DNA of 64,000 nucleotides, taken from Thunnus maccoyii (lineage: Eukaryota > Chordata > Actinopteri > Scombriformes > Scombridae). The position numbers and the translations under genes were made by a program. Of this stretch, positions 1 to 12,100 are shown piece by piece (within the stretch, counting starts at the first letter, position 1; every line of letters starts with the position of its first letter). The DNA lies in the NCBI RefSeq assembly GCF_910596095.1, contig NC_056540.1, positions 9,479,001 to 9,543,000 on the forward strand. The letters are read 5' to 3'. The notes beneath the pieces were generated by a model. The model ran no database searches. It was not told the DNA's origin and saw only the letters and a program-made list of their open reading frames with translations.

Positions 1-288
1 TCAGCCTCTGAAGATTGTCAGTTCTCTCTTTCCGCATCCATCTCTCTAATTATGTCGCTGCTTTTGTCTCCTCATCAGGGGGATGGAGTCAGTTAGACAG
101 ATAACTGTTAAGAGACACCACTTGAATTATTTAGAGGGGAAGTTTTTTTATTCATCACCTACTCTTTACCAAGTACAACCCATCCTTTTCTCTCCACCTC
201 TCTACTTTTCTTATCTATCCCCTGATGCCTTCCCTCTTCTTACTTCTCATCCTTCACCTTTGCGTTCTCCTTTCCTTGCGTCCAATAG
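1..288 (+). other. cnksr2: Intron segment of cnksr2
   Basis: No coding signal was seen. The segment ends in a pyrimidine-rich tract and a CAATAG acceptor that abuts the exon starting at 289. Confidence 0.6.
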
Positions 289-3200
289 GTGGATGAACCG
301 GCTTGGATTGGCCGCTATTGGCTACACACCAGATGACAAAGTGCCACGCCCTGATGAAGGTGAGATGAACTGGCTTTGCTGGAAATTACTCACCTTTCTT
401 TTTTCGTTAATGTATTGCTAACATTTGTATGTGTGTCTGGTTTTATCATAATATCAGACTACTGGAGTGAGAGTGATCAAGACGAGGTCGATGGCTCGAT
501 GACTCTCAAACAGGAGGGACCCTCATCCCTCTGCGATACGTATCACCGCACACCATCAGTGAGTACAGACAACACACGCTCAACATTTTCTTTGCAGTGT
601 TTCATACTGATAGAATATTTTATTCCTAAAAGCCCCACAGTTTTCAGAGCTGCATAGACCACAGCTCTCAGCATTAATAAAACATCAGAGTGTGAGACTA
701 TCTGGTTCGGTAAGCAGCCAAGACCATCACTTCTCTGTGTTCTGCTGCCAGCACGTGTTCACAATCTGACCTCTAGGTGGAGACAAATACCAATCCACAT
801 TCTTCCCTGAAAGACACAGTAATGTAACATATGATGTTACTCTTAGGATGTTCAGACATGTACATTTAGGTCCAGTGGTATTGGTAACATATTTCCCAGC
901 TTAGCCATTCAACAGTCATGCCAGTCATTCCTGGAGTTACTCATCTGCCATCTCATTGCTTTTTTGGCGTCATCTTTTGGTCTCTTTACATTTTTTGTAC
1001 TTTCCTGTCCTTCTGTCTTCTCTTTCTGTCTCTCCTTCCTTGCACACCTCCTCCCTCTCTTTATACCCTGCTTGTTTTGCGTGTCACATTTTCCTTGTAT
1101 CTGTGTTCACATTCTCACCCACCGTTCTGTCAACTTTTATCTATCCCTGCTCACTCCTCTCCATACTAAATAACCCTGTCCACCCTCACTTACCCTTGGC
1201 CCTTCAGACCAACTTCCTTCACAGTTATGACCAGTTGCCCCGCTCAGTTAGCTCCATGAGCCTCATGCGCTCCACTCCGTCCCCACTCCCTCCACCAATG
1301 AGTGCCTCCACTTCCCCCATCCCTCCACAGATGGTCTCTTCCACCTCCCCTCTCCCTCCCCAGGTCAATTCTTCTAGCCCCTTCCCGGAGCCAAAGCACG
1401 GTCGACATTTCTCCAGCGAATCCACACACTCCCACTCCTCGGCAGAAGACCAGCGTGGAGACAGCATGGGCATGGGCACAGGCACAGGCAGCACCAGTAC
1501 CCACTCTTCCGGTTGCCGCTCTTCGCATCGTGAGCGGCGCTCCTGGCAGGACCTCATTGAGACCCCTCTGACCAGCGCAGGGTTGCACTTCCTCCAGACA
1601 GCACCGGGGGAAAGTGATTATGGTGGCCTAATGGGGAGCATGGCTGGAGAGATGGGGCTTTACGGAGGGCTGGGCAGACAGGGCATGTCCCCTGAGAGAC
1701 GCAGACAGGCCACACTGCCAGTACGGAGACACCATGCCGCAGAGAGGGACAGGGATCGGGACGGGCCCTTCCCTCTGGAGCGGGGCCCACATACACATAG
1801 CCACACACACCGACGCTCCCACAAGCAACGCAGCCAGAGTCTGCCCAGGAACAGGGACCCGATGCCAGGAAAGCTGTTACACACCTCAGCTCATATGGAG
1901 GAGAGGAGCGAAGACGAGGAGGCGGAGGGGCAGGCTGCAGATATGCTCGAGGGTGAGGAGGGTAAGAAAATTACACACAGTCAAGAAAAGAAGCAGATAC
2001 TATCAGAGGCATGCATAAAAAAGTCTCTCGTCTTCAGAGAATTGACTATTAAAGGTGCAGTGTGCATCTAGCGGAACAGACTTGGCAGAAATGGAATATA
2101 ATATTTATAAGTATGTTTTAATTAGTGTCTAATCACCTGAATATAAGTATCATGTTTTTGTTACCTTACAATGAGCCCTTTATATCTACATAGGGAGCGG
2201 GACCCCTTCCATGGAGGCCGCCATGTTGCACCGCCATGTTTCTGCAGTAGCCCAGAACAGACAAACTAAACACTGGCTCTAGAGAGGGCCTTTCACGTTT
2301 TTGCGAGTTTAGTGGCCACCGTAGGTTCTCCTGCATGCTTGTAAGGGGAGGGAGAGGGGTATTCAGTTGGTTGCAATGCCACTAAATCCTACACACTGGT
2401 CCTTTAAGTAACAAATAAGTCAAAAACATTATGCTATCCAGTGTGATTTCCTTAAAAAAGACATCATCTGAGAACATACAGTATGTACTGCATCAACAGG
2501 GTTCTAGGGTGAAAAGTTGACCTGAGTAGGTGGTACACAGGATATTGTGGTGAAGGAAACAAACAGCATAAATTTGTGAAAAATGCATTTTGGCTAAAAT
2601 GATATTATTTAGGGCAGCAGTTCTCAACATAAGGGTAGTGTATTAAAATCTAAAGGCAACATGGACAGGAAGTCCTTAAAGGGGACATATTATGCTTCTG
2701 TGATTTCCTGTGTTTGTTTGTTTTTCTAATATACTGTTACGATGTTGGATGTCTATGATAAACATGGTCAAATGTCCAAAACTTGAGGTGCAATGTTACC
2801 TTTACTCCCTCCTTGTGATGACATCAGATTGTTTGTGCATGCCCACAAACGGCCGTCTCTTGGTAGCCTTATATAGCATATAATGTAGGTAGCATATATT
2901 TCGGAGCGGATTCGGGTTCAAACATGTACAAATGTACTTTATAAGTTTTCATTTTGAGTAAAGAACCAGAAAAGTAGTGAAATCCAACTGTTGTTATTGT
3001 CTGCTGAGGGACAGGTTCTGGGAGCTGGCCAATCAGAACAGAGTGGGCTCATCTGGAGGGGGACCTTAAAGAGACAGGAGCTAAAACAGTCTGTTTCAGA
3101 CAGGCTGAAAAAACTCATTTAATAATAAGTTAAATGAGTTTTTTTTTAATTAATTAAATCATACAAATATATTCTAGAGCCCCAGAATATAAATATAAAC

Positions 3201-4787
3201 CTGGAAATTTGCATGATATGTCCCCTTTAAAGAGCTCAGAAAACATGCAAATTTGAACATCTACAATGCCATCACAACTGGGCAAACTCTATATGCTGAT
3301 GAAGATCATGTGATATAATTGAAAGCTCCAGAACAGCTACTGAATGGACTTTGTGGTAAGACTGTTTCACTCAACTGCTGTTTCCAAGATAAATAGATAG
3401 AAATAGATAAAAGAATAAACTATAAACCTCTTTCCTTGTGAAAGAGGTTTATGAAACCTTTTACCTTGTGAAAAAATAAAAAAACGACATCTAGCTCTTA
3501 GATCATTTTGAGTTTGAATGCACTAATTGTATGTTTCTTTGGGTGGAAAAAGTGTGAATGAATGAATATAATGTGCAAAAAAAAGCAAACAAAAAAAACT
3601 GCAGCTTTATCGCTTATGGCCTCAGAAAATCATTCAAATAAAACCATCTGAGTATGGAAAAATCCATCTTTGATAGACATAACCCCAGATGATGGGTTGC
3701 AAGTAGAGTATTAGTATATTTAGACAATCAGGTTCCACGCTGGAATCAACAAACCTCTTACCTGCTCACATTAAACAGTCGGGAGCCTGGGTCAGTACCC
3801 ACAAGATAATGTATTTATGTAGCGATGTCAGTAATGGTAAAGGAACCCAAAAAAGTTCCCCTAAAGCACTTTTACAGGACCCACAAGATAATGTATTTAT
3901 GTAGCGACGTCAGTAATGGTAAAGGAACCCAAAAAAAGTTCTCCTAAAGCACTTTTACAGGACCTTTAAGAACTAATCTGTGCATATGAGGCCCAATATG
4001 TCAGGAGAAAAGAAAATGTTTTAATTTGCTATCTGGAAATAACACTTTTGCAAGATGCCATTGAGCAGGAGGAGATACTGAGCAATATCATTAGGAGATA
4101 TTTTTGTCCTGTCAGTATTAAACACATCTGTACATCCAGATGACCCTTACTGTGTCATACTAGCAGTGACTGACTTACTGCTTCTTCCCTGGCTGTCAGA
4201 CCTGCGGGAGTTGAGAGTTGAGAGCAGAGAGAGGAGGGTGTCGGAGGGAAGGGAGCGGAGAGTGTCGGAAGGCCGTGAGCCGGAGACGTTGGATGGGCTA
4301 GAGCAGCTGTACCGGGCCCTGGAGCAAGCCAACGTGACGGCCCTAGGAGACCCAAAACCCTGTAGCAGGCAGGAGCTTCGACGTTGTTTCACTCAGAGAG
4401 CCAGGGACCCCCTGCTCAACGACAGGCTGCACCGGGTCCGAGCCCTCCGCAGCACCTTGAAGGTAGCGCAAACAGAGGATTCTGTCTCCAACACAGCAGA
4501 GAATTGGGGATTTTTAGAAGAAAAATATTTGTGAAGATTCAATGTAGTGATCCCATGATGTCTCTTTGCTCCACCAGGCCAAAGAGTCAGAGCTGTCAGT
4601 AATCTGTGCCCTCCTGGAGGAACCTGGCCTGTGCTCCCAGACCTTCAGAGAGTGGAAGCAGTGGCACAGCGAGCTCTACTCAGACATCTGCCAGCTCAGC
4701 CCCGGCACCAACGGCCAGGACGACCTCTCCCCGCTGGCCGCGCCTCTCATGACCCACACACATTCCTTCATTGAGACACACGTGTGA
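289..4787 (+). CDS. cnksr2: CNKSR2 (CNK2/MAGUIN) C-terminal part, last 5 coding exons
   Basis: Scaffold protein linking Ras/Raf-MAPK and Rac/Arf signalling to the postsynaptic density (family knowledge). Coding exons read as 289-359, 458-558, 1208-1961, 4200-4462 and 4578-4787. Phases join cleanly and give 465 residues plus TGA. The first exon carries the end of the PH domain (WMNRL), followed by DYWSESD, the family landmark after that domain. The large third exon is Ser/Pro/His-rich and holds RRSWQDLIETPLTS and RRRQATLP. The fourth has LEQLYRALEQA, a conserved coiled stretch. The last exon ends in HTHSFIETHV, a class I PDZ ligand like that of MAGUIN-1, which binds PSD-95/S-SCAM. The 5' part of the gene (SAM, CRIC, PDZ, most of PH) lies left of the window. 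Oddities are a duplicated ERRVSEGR motif and a His/Arg-rich run. CNKSR1 and CNKSR3 are less likely because of the ETHV terminus. The paralogue (a or b) is not decided. Confidence 0.93.
2049..2407. mobile_element. MITE-like element with TTAA ends, in a cnksr2 intron
   Basis: About 359 bp bounded by TTAA at 2049-2052 and 2404-2407. The two ends are inverted: the left reads TTAAAGGTGCAGTGTG and the complement of the right reads TTAAAGGACCAGTGTGTAGG. There is no coding capacity, so this looks like a non-autonomous DNA transposon. TTAA target sites suggest a piggyBac-type origin, but the family is not proven. I recognise the right-end sequence as common in teleost introns. Confidence 0.7.
2676..3230. 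mobile_element. Second MITE-like element with TTAA ends, in a cnksr2 intron
   Basis: About 555 bp between TTAA at 2676-2679 and 3227-3230. The left end reads TTAAAGGGGACATATTATGC, and the complement of the right end reads TTAAAGGGGACATATCATGC, a near-perfect terminal inverted repeat of about 20 bp. It is non-coding. It has the same TTAA style of end as the element 270 bp upstream but different internal sequence. Confidence 0.75.
3797..3961. repeat. Two-copy tandem duplication, about 82 bp per unit
   Basis: Copy 1 spans 3797-3878 and copy 2 spans 3879-3961. Both start ACCCACAAGATAATG and end TTTTACAGG. They differ by a few substitutions (for example GATGTC versus GACGTC) and one extra A, so the duplication looks recent. 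It lies in the cnksr2 intron before the exon at 4200. Confidence 0.9.
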
Positions 4788-4841
4788 GGAAGAGAAGAGA
4801 AGCAAAGACTGGACTTGCATACACGCGCACTTACATGCACA

Positions 4842-4842
<1 letters not shown>

Positions 4843-4883
<41 letters not shown>

Positions 4884-4967
4884 GCTTTACATCAAAATCC
4901 TTTCTCCTGATCACAACTCTGAGCACGCACTCACACAAACACACACACGCACACACACACAGGAACA
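4843..4967. repeat. (CA)n microsatellite region
   Basis: A perfect CA run at about 4847-4879 and interrupted CA repeats to about 4967, within the cnksr2 3'UTR. Confidence 0.9.
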
Positions 4968-7686
4968 CACATTGTACAATGTGTAAATATCATAGAGGGA
5001 ACAGTCTGAGACCTGCGTGTATGAACTTTTGATAATCCTGAGGACCCCACAGGGTGCCTATTGCATGCCTGAACAGAAAGCATTAATCTTCCTTTGTCTA
5101 TGGAACTCAGCATAAACTCCACACGCTTGTCAAGCAAAATGGGAAAAAAAGGAGACTTTTTAACATGTTCGTTTCTTTGTATCCTCTTGGTTTTGCTATT
5201 TTTCCGGTTGATTTTAGGGGGCAGGGGGAGCTATGTAGCAGCAATACAGAGGAGAATCCTTTTCACCACAGCACTGTACTTTTGTACTGATGAACTTTGC
5301 ACCCAGAGCCACCAGTTCTCCCCCTTTCTCTCGTTCTCTTTTTTCTCTCACTGCATATCTCATTGATTTACAGGGACCTCACTGTTATTCCAGGCTGATC
5401 TGACGGGACAGTGTGGGGAAAGTGAGGGCAGTGACTTAAATATAAGACTGTGAAAGGTAGCCATCAATGCTGGTTTATCTGTTTTAGCCGTTCCTCCGGG
5501 AACCAATGAAAACGACCGTCATAAGCATTGAGAAACCAATTGTGCTGGCTAGATGCACACTATTTCAAACTGTGAACTGTTCAAAAAACACAATTTTATC
5601 TGCAGAAGGAGGCTCCTCTGATAGAGTGCAATTCTACCATTCAGTTTCTCTCTCCCTCTCTTTCTTTTCTCTCTCTTCCTCTGTCTGTGTTTCTCTCCAT
5701 CTCCTCCTTCTCTTTTCTTAATTTTCCTTTGTTTCTTCTCTCTCTCTAGTCGTCAAAGACTTGTGTATATGTGTATACTGCTGTGTATACTGATGTAAAT
5801 GTTTGCGTTCCACTACCACTGTGATATGCTTCTAGAGGTAGCGGAGGGAAGACAGAGAGTATGTATTTGCGTGGGTGCAAAACAGTTTTTTTTTTTTCCT
5901 CTTTTCTTTTCTTTTCTTAAACAGCGAATGCAAGAACTGGAGAGTTCTTTTCAAAGGAGTCACTCACTACAAAGAATGCACTTTCTATATCTCTATATCT
6001 CATTGGCTGCATCACAGGGTCTATGTCTCATCGGCCTCTTTACCATTGCTGTTCAAAATATCAGGTAAAAGCATTTGCCGTCTCATTTTCTAAAGATTTG
6101 TGTACAGTCTACAAATATATTTAAACATAGAAGAATATATAAATCTATTTACGTTTTGTGTCATAGATATAATGTAAAGTATGATGTATTCTATGCCAAG
6201 GTTTTGCAGTGTCCCCCTCTTCACTCTGTAGATGCAGGGTGTTTAGCAGCTGAACAACTAGGAGGCAAACAACAACCACCATCGACTTGACTGACAGTTT
6301 TTACTGGTTTACATCACGGCTGACTCTTAGACATTCTCCTGGTGATGTGTTACATGAGAAAAGGCCTGGGACTGATTTGATTGGACAGGGTAAAATATTG
6401 TGGATCATTTGTGTTCTTTTTTCTTCTTCTTTTTTTTTAAAAAAAAATCTTCCTCTCATGATTGCAAGATAATTAGACTTGTAGCGCATGGTACATGCAA
6501 AAGCACTGTTGAAGAATGAATTTTTACACATATGTTCATAGATTTGAAGTATTCTTTTTTTTCATTAGATAGTGTTTGAAGACACACACTGTACAACGAC
6601 TGAGGGAGGCATTTTTGCTGCTCAGTATTTGATCTAATGCAGATCCTCCTTTAGCGTCCTATCAGGAGGTTTCAATTTAATGTTTTGGTTTACATGGAGA
6701 GACTGACACGTGTCCAAAGGCTTCAGGAGTCTCACCTGAGAGACAAAAGTGTAGTTACTTTTTAAAGCAAAAGCTATTTTGACATTCCCTTCAAGCATCC
6801 CGTTGATTTCAGGCGGTCATAGACCTCCACACTAAACGGTCTGTAATGTCTGTGAAACTCAGATGAATCATTTCATCTGCAACATCAGGCCAAGGACTCA
6901 ATGGTGCCCCCCAGTGTCAAAGACTCTGAGAGACATGCGTAGCACCTGCTGCATCCAGCACTATCTGTACTTATTCTTCATATTTTACTGTAGTTCTTTG
7001 AGTGTAGGTTCAGGTTTTTCATCATGTCACACTGTAGTGAAATATGAAACACACCCCAGAGATATCGTTCATGTTTTTCGATTGGTTAATTTGAGAGTAC
7101 CACAAAGAAACTAAATGATGCAAGCACTTTCCCTGTGCCTCCCAACCCTCTCTTTGGGCAACGATGGACTGGCTATACTGGCATTCCTACACACACACAG
7201 CTGTAGAAGAGTTACAATACAGTTCTAGTCTGCGGACCTCGCTCCGTTTCTCATCTGTAGTGTTGGTCTTCTTTTTCCAACCGCTGCTCCTCCAAACAGG
7301 TGATATAACTGTAGATTAACGGAGCTCTGATTCGTAGGCACAGACTGTGTTATCCCTCCCAGATCTTTGTGTGTGTAGACCTGCAGAAACAGGCCGAAAA
7401 GGGAGATTCCACTGTGTGTTCTTTCAGGGGTGTACACCTCATGGTACATTGCACAGGTGTGTAAGATGTAAGTTGCACTGCGACATTAAAAAAGGAACAT
7501 ATTGCTCTTTTTCAAGGATAATATTAGCTTACTGTTATTCTGTACATTAAACTGACTAAAGATGATATTAAAAAAGAAAGAAAATTACATTTATTCTTCC
7601 TAAAGTAGCCTTTTTTGGTTTCATATATATGAATATATATTACAAAAAATACAGATTGTAAACTTAAGTTGTTAAACTTTGACTTC

Positions 7687-7692
7687 AATAAA
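7687..7692 (+). terminator. cnksr2: Poly(A) signal AATAAA, candidate for cnksr2
   Basis: Canonical hexamer followed within 40 bp by a T/G-rich tract. It is the last strong signal before the apool promoter region. Confidence 0.5.
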
Positions 7693-7710
7693 CTGAATCC
7701 TCTGCACTAT

Positions 7711-9131
7711 GAGCTATGGTTTGTTCATTTGTACCTTTTCTTGGATTTATTGAAACAGCATTATAAGTGGATATAGATACAATAACTGATAATGTTACTC
7801 ACTTGCAAAACTATGAAGAGGATAATAAAGATTAACTTTTTAGATTTTCCAATATATTTTCCAAACAAATTGCAGTTAACATAAAAAAGGCTATCATTTA
7901 TGAAATTCTGCTATACTTTCACTCAGACAACAATGCAAGTAATATAAATGCCTGTGACATTATCATAGTTGTAGTGTTCATTCACAGTCACAGAAGAACT
8001 ATAATTATGTAAGAAAAGGTTCCACATTATTGGATGTAATTCCTGGTTGAAATTCCATTATCTCAATAATAATAATACATTTCACATTTATCTGAGGATG
8101 ACATATCACCCTGATTAAATCTGCATTTCTAATTACATGTATTATGTGTGGCTGTTGCCAGGGCAGAGATGAAGTTTCAAACTGAGGTCAGAGGTCATCC
8201 TATAGCAAGGAGATCACACAATATATTCTATTCATGCAATAATTAATGTGCATGTCAAAAATGTCTTTGAGCACACAGAGCTCCTAACTGCTCAGTGTTC
8301 ATAAGCCTCCAGTTAAAAGACAATTGCCTTTCATGTGGAATTACCGCTACAATTAATAACTTTCAAAGGTAGTTTATGTCATAATACGAATGAAAACGAA
8401 TTGGTGTTATTTTACCATTTCAATCACATTTTTCCCTTCTTCTTTATTACCATAAAACTGTTACAATTCCCTCTTTGTGGAAGAGTAAACTGTGAAACCC
8501 CCCTGAGGCAAATTTGCGATGTGTGATATTGGGTTATACAAATAAAAGTTGACTTGACTTGACTCGAAAGTGATCAAATACAGAATATCAAAATATTCAT
8601 CTTGCGGTTTGGAGAGGAAAAGTTTAAAAAAAAAGAGCTAGGGGAAGTTCTAGTTCATATAAAGATTTTAAATAAAAAAACATGCATTCATAGTTTTTAC
8701 AGCCTTTGGGTTAGAAGAAAATCAAATTGAATCAATACACTGTTTGACCCCTTTAAAAAACAAGAAGTTTGGCTTTTTCCCTGTAAATCTGCTTTTGTGA
8801 ATATGAAATGTAGCCAATAAATTTTTTTTTAAATATATATATATAGCTGGTAAGTCAATTTAGAGTTATCTTCTCGTATTCAAAACAGTGCATCTTACCA
8901 GCCATTTCAATTACACGCATGACGCTACATTTGAAACACAGTCATCATCCCACATGACAGGAGCTTGATAAACCTGTGCGACCATCCAGCATTATGCACT
9001 GCTATCTATATACCTGCCGAATTGGCACCATGCAGCAGTACCAGTTCAGTCCATTGGATGGCAGTAGCTTACCGTGTTTGGACCAGTCCAAGCCGCTCAC
9101 CGGAGCCTAAAGAAGAAGGAGGAGCGCTGTC
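7711..9131. other. Intergenic spacer between cnksr2 and apool
   Basis: AT-rich DNA with no supported gene. A repeat tail lies at about 8475-8571. The last 150 bp are richer in GC and should include the TATA-less apool promoter and 5'UTR. Confidence 0.6.
8475..8571 (+). mobile_element. Retroelement 3'-tail fragment (LINE/SINE type)
   Basis: A CCCCCTGAGGCAAATTTG block leads to ATACAAATAAAAGTTGACT and then short TTGAC repeats. I recognise this arrangement as the 3' tail of abundant fish non-LTR elements. Only the tail is present and no reverse transcriptase is seen. The family assignment is from memory. Confidence 0.5.
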
Positions 9132-9143
9132 ATGGCGGCCAAG
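9129..9143 (+). promoter_or_regulatory. apool: Possible YY1 motif overlapping the apool start codon
   Basis: GTCATGGCGGCCAAG contains the ATGGCGGC core typical of YY1 sites at starts of TATA-less housekeeping and mitochondrial genes. The same bases encode the first residues, M-A-A-K, so the match may be coding coincidence. Confidence 0.35.
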
Positions 9144-12100
9144 GTGAATGCTTGACATTTTCTCTTCGGCAAAGTTTTTGTATTTTTAAGTTTATATTTT
9201 CAAGAAATGCGTTGGTGGTGTGTTAACGTCTGTTATCCCGGAGCCATTGATGCAAACATGAACTGACGGCATGAAAAGCTATCTAAGCTACTGTATGAAC
9301 GTTAGCCTGGTTGAATGAGTTGATGCTAACGCTAACTAACAGTTCCAGTACACAGCGTTCTGTTGCGTTAATTGACAGCAGTCTGAGCAGTGATCCCTCC
9401 ATTAATTGTCTCCTAAACATGCATAACAGTTGCTAAATGTTGAAATTCATCAGCACTGGCTTTGTTAGATATCATTAGATAGTTTGAACACATTTCGCAG
9501 CCGCTACACCAACACAGTGAGTGAAGGTAACGTCAGCGTTAACTTTAAGTTATCAACACTATCCAGTAATGCTGCTGTAATGTTGGCTGTTCACTACTAA
9601 AGCTGACCACTTCTGCTAAATATGTCTCTATCAACGATGTAAAACAGCTAAAATATTTATTCCTGAGGTGTATGAAAGTACGGTTTGACGCACTAGTACT
9701 TTTGTCTCCCCTACATCATATAACAGCTTTAGTTAACATAGATTTTGCATTAAAACACGTGATAAACTGTGACGCACTTTTATAGATTATAATCAGTAAA
9801 CTAAGCCACTAAAAGACACTCCCAACATCAAAATGATGCTTACAGGTCAATGTTTACAAAAAATAATATTAATTAAATAATATCACATATATATTACAAT
9901 ATAAGTTTGACACTGGGAAGACAGGCAATTCTGCATAATGTGAACTTTTACTCTTTGTCATACTTGTGCACTTGAGTCATATTTTGACTACAGGTTCTCC
10001 TGTTCCTATCGAGTAAGGTTTACACTGATCAAGCCCCTTTGAGGGTTTTCTGCACCTCTCCATCACATTTTTCCGTTGTTTATGTGTATATCGATTTCTG
10101 TCTTTTGCATATGTGTAAACTAAACAAAATCTAACTCTCACCATCAGTGGTCCACATCAGTAATCTGTGAGTAGTGTCAGTGGTTAGTGTTGTTGCTTCG
10201 GGCTGATGGATACTAAAGTTACTTTTATTGTGTGCTAGGTGGTGATGGTGGCCGTCCCGACGGTGCTGGGCATAGCCTCCATCCGAGTGTACACCGTGAG
10301 CGAAGTGTCCACTGATGGGCTGATAACTCGAGAAAAGGTATGCCTTTCCCAGTTACTCAAGTATAGCAGGAGACAACTCCTCGCCATCCACTTGACTATT
10401 GCACCTGATAATAACATGCTGACTTTGCCTCTTTCTCCAGCTGAACATCTACAACCCGCTGCCACCCTCTACTCAGGTTCACTTTGTGCCAGATAGACCT
10501 GGTGTTATTGAGAGTGGCTTAACTACAGTGAGAGAGAGCATACTACCCTTTGTCCAGGCTGTAAAGGTATTCCAATTATTAAGTTAATCTACATCACTAC
10601 AACGCCACTTTCTGCAGGATTACATCATACTTTCACATCCTCTCTAACACTGGAAGTATAAATAGCAAAGGAAGTGTTATATTAATGGAACAGCAGCAGC
10701 TTATCTCACACCTGCAGTGTTAATTTTCCAACCTTGATTTTTTTTTTGTTCCTCTCGCTTGTGGTTACAGAGCACAGTCCCACGTGCTGCAAGTGCTCTG
10801 TGTAGGTATGATTTTGCAAACAGCAAAGTTCAGGAGTCAGACAGGAAATAGTGTTCAAGCAGTTAACGCTGCAGCTGTACTGTTTGCTGCGAAGAGATTT
10901 GACAGTTTGATACAAGAAGAAAGGAATAGAAAAAAAACACCTCACACTAACTCAGATGCATCCATTCCAGCACTATCTAGATTGTTGTTGTCTTGATGGT
11001 CTGTTTTTAGTGGTTTAAGGTTTGTCCTCTGTTTCATGCAGGGAGCCTGTGTCTCTGTGAAAAGGGGAAGTGTAAATCTATACCATGCTGGAGAGGGTGA
11101 GTTAACAGTAGGCACCTCAAGGTGTCATACATAACTAATATTCTCCCTCCGTGAATCTCAAAACTTTTCCCCTCCTTACAAAGCTATTAGGCTGAATAAT
11201 GGAGGAACTATGATGGTAGTATTTCTATTACTGCCTTTGGGGGGTTTTGTATGTAGCAAAGTGCCCTTGGTGGCCTAAACTTGTGTGTTTATATTGACAC
11301 CCTAAAAACAAATCTCACATATCTAAGCCATCTAGATATGCCTTTATTTGATAACCCCTCTAGTAATTGGTTTTATAATATGCAAGACTACATAGTAAAG
11401 TAGCACACAGATCCCATTTTACAAGCAAAATGAGGAATTTGTGACTGTGCATGTTTTTCTTGGCATTACTGGGTATACTATGTAATCTTCTTACCATCCC
11501 TGCTACCAACATGACTATTACTGCTACTGTTAGTGATACTGCTGCACATAATATAACTGTGATTGTTATTATTTGTGTTGCTACTGCTAGTGTAGTAAAC
11601 AAAGGCCCCACATGAACAAATAGCATCAGACATCAGCTCAAAATTGAGAAAGTCGGTGGAGTATTTTTCAGCATGTTAACTGTGCTCATGTGTGACTTGT
11701 TTTCCTAGATGTGTTCTATTACTTGAAAGACCCTCCCCCAGGTTTCCTACCCAGATTTGGCACCATTACCATGGCTGGCCTGCTTGGCATGTTCCTGGCA
11801 CGGAAAGGTAACCTGATCTCCAGTCACCATATCACACACGCTCTGGGTCTACAGGGAACAATTAATTTGTGAGCTGTTAAGCTGTGTATTTATCAGGTTA
11901 AAAACTGGACTACTTTTAACCAAACATCACTTCAGCATATTATTAAGGTAGAGCAAGTAAGATGCTTCATTACAGCGGCTGCTATTACATTTTTATATAC
12001 AGCACCATTCAAAAGTTTGGACACACCTTCCTCTTCACTTGAATGAGAAAATGTATCCAAACTTTTTTTTTTACAGTACATGTACATCACATACTGCTGC

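Larger units (their letters stand above)
4788..7710 (+). other. cnksr2: cnksr2 3'UTR
   Basis: About 2.9 kb after the stop codon with no credible coding frame. It starts with a CA-rich microsatellite region and is AT-rich further on. The clearest poly(A) signal is AATAAA at 7687-7692, followed by a GT/T-rich stretch. The true cleavage site is not visible, and shorter 3'UTRs are possible. Confidence 0.55.

Noticed and set aside
956-1207. Upstream extension of the cnksr2 third exon to an ATG at 956
   Set aside because: The frame is open but the sequence is a pyrimidine-rich intron; the acceptor CCCTTCAG ending at 1207 gives the phase that joins to the exon at 458-558.
4771-4986. Short open frames full of His-Thr or Cys-Val repeats at this and other CA/GT sites
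   Set aside because: They are translations of dinucleotide microsatellites, not genes.
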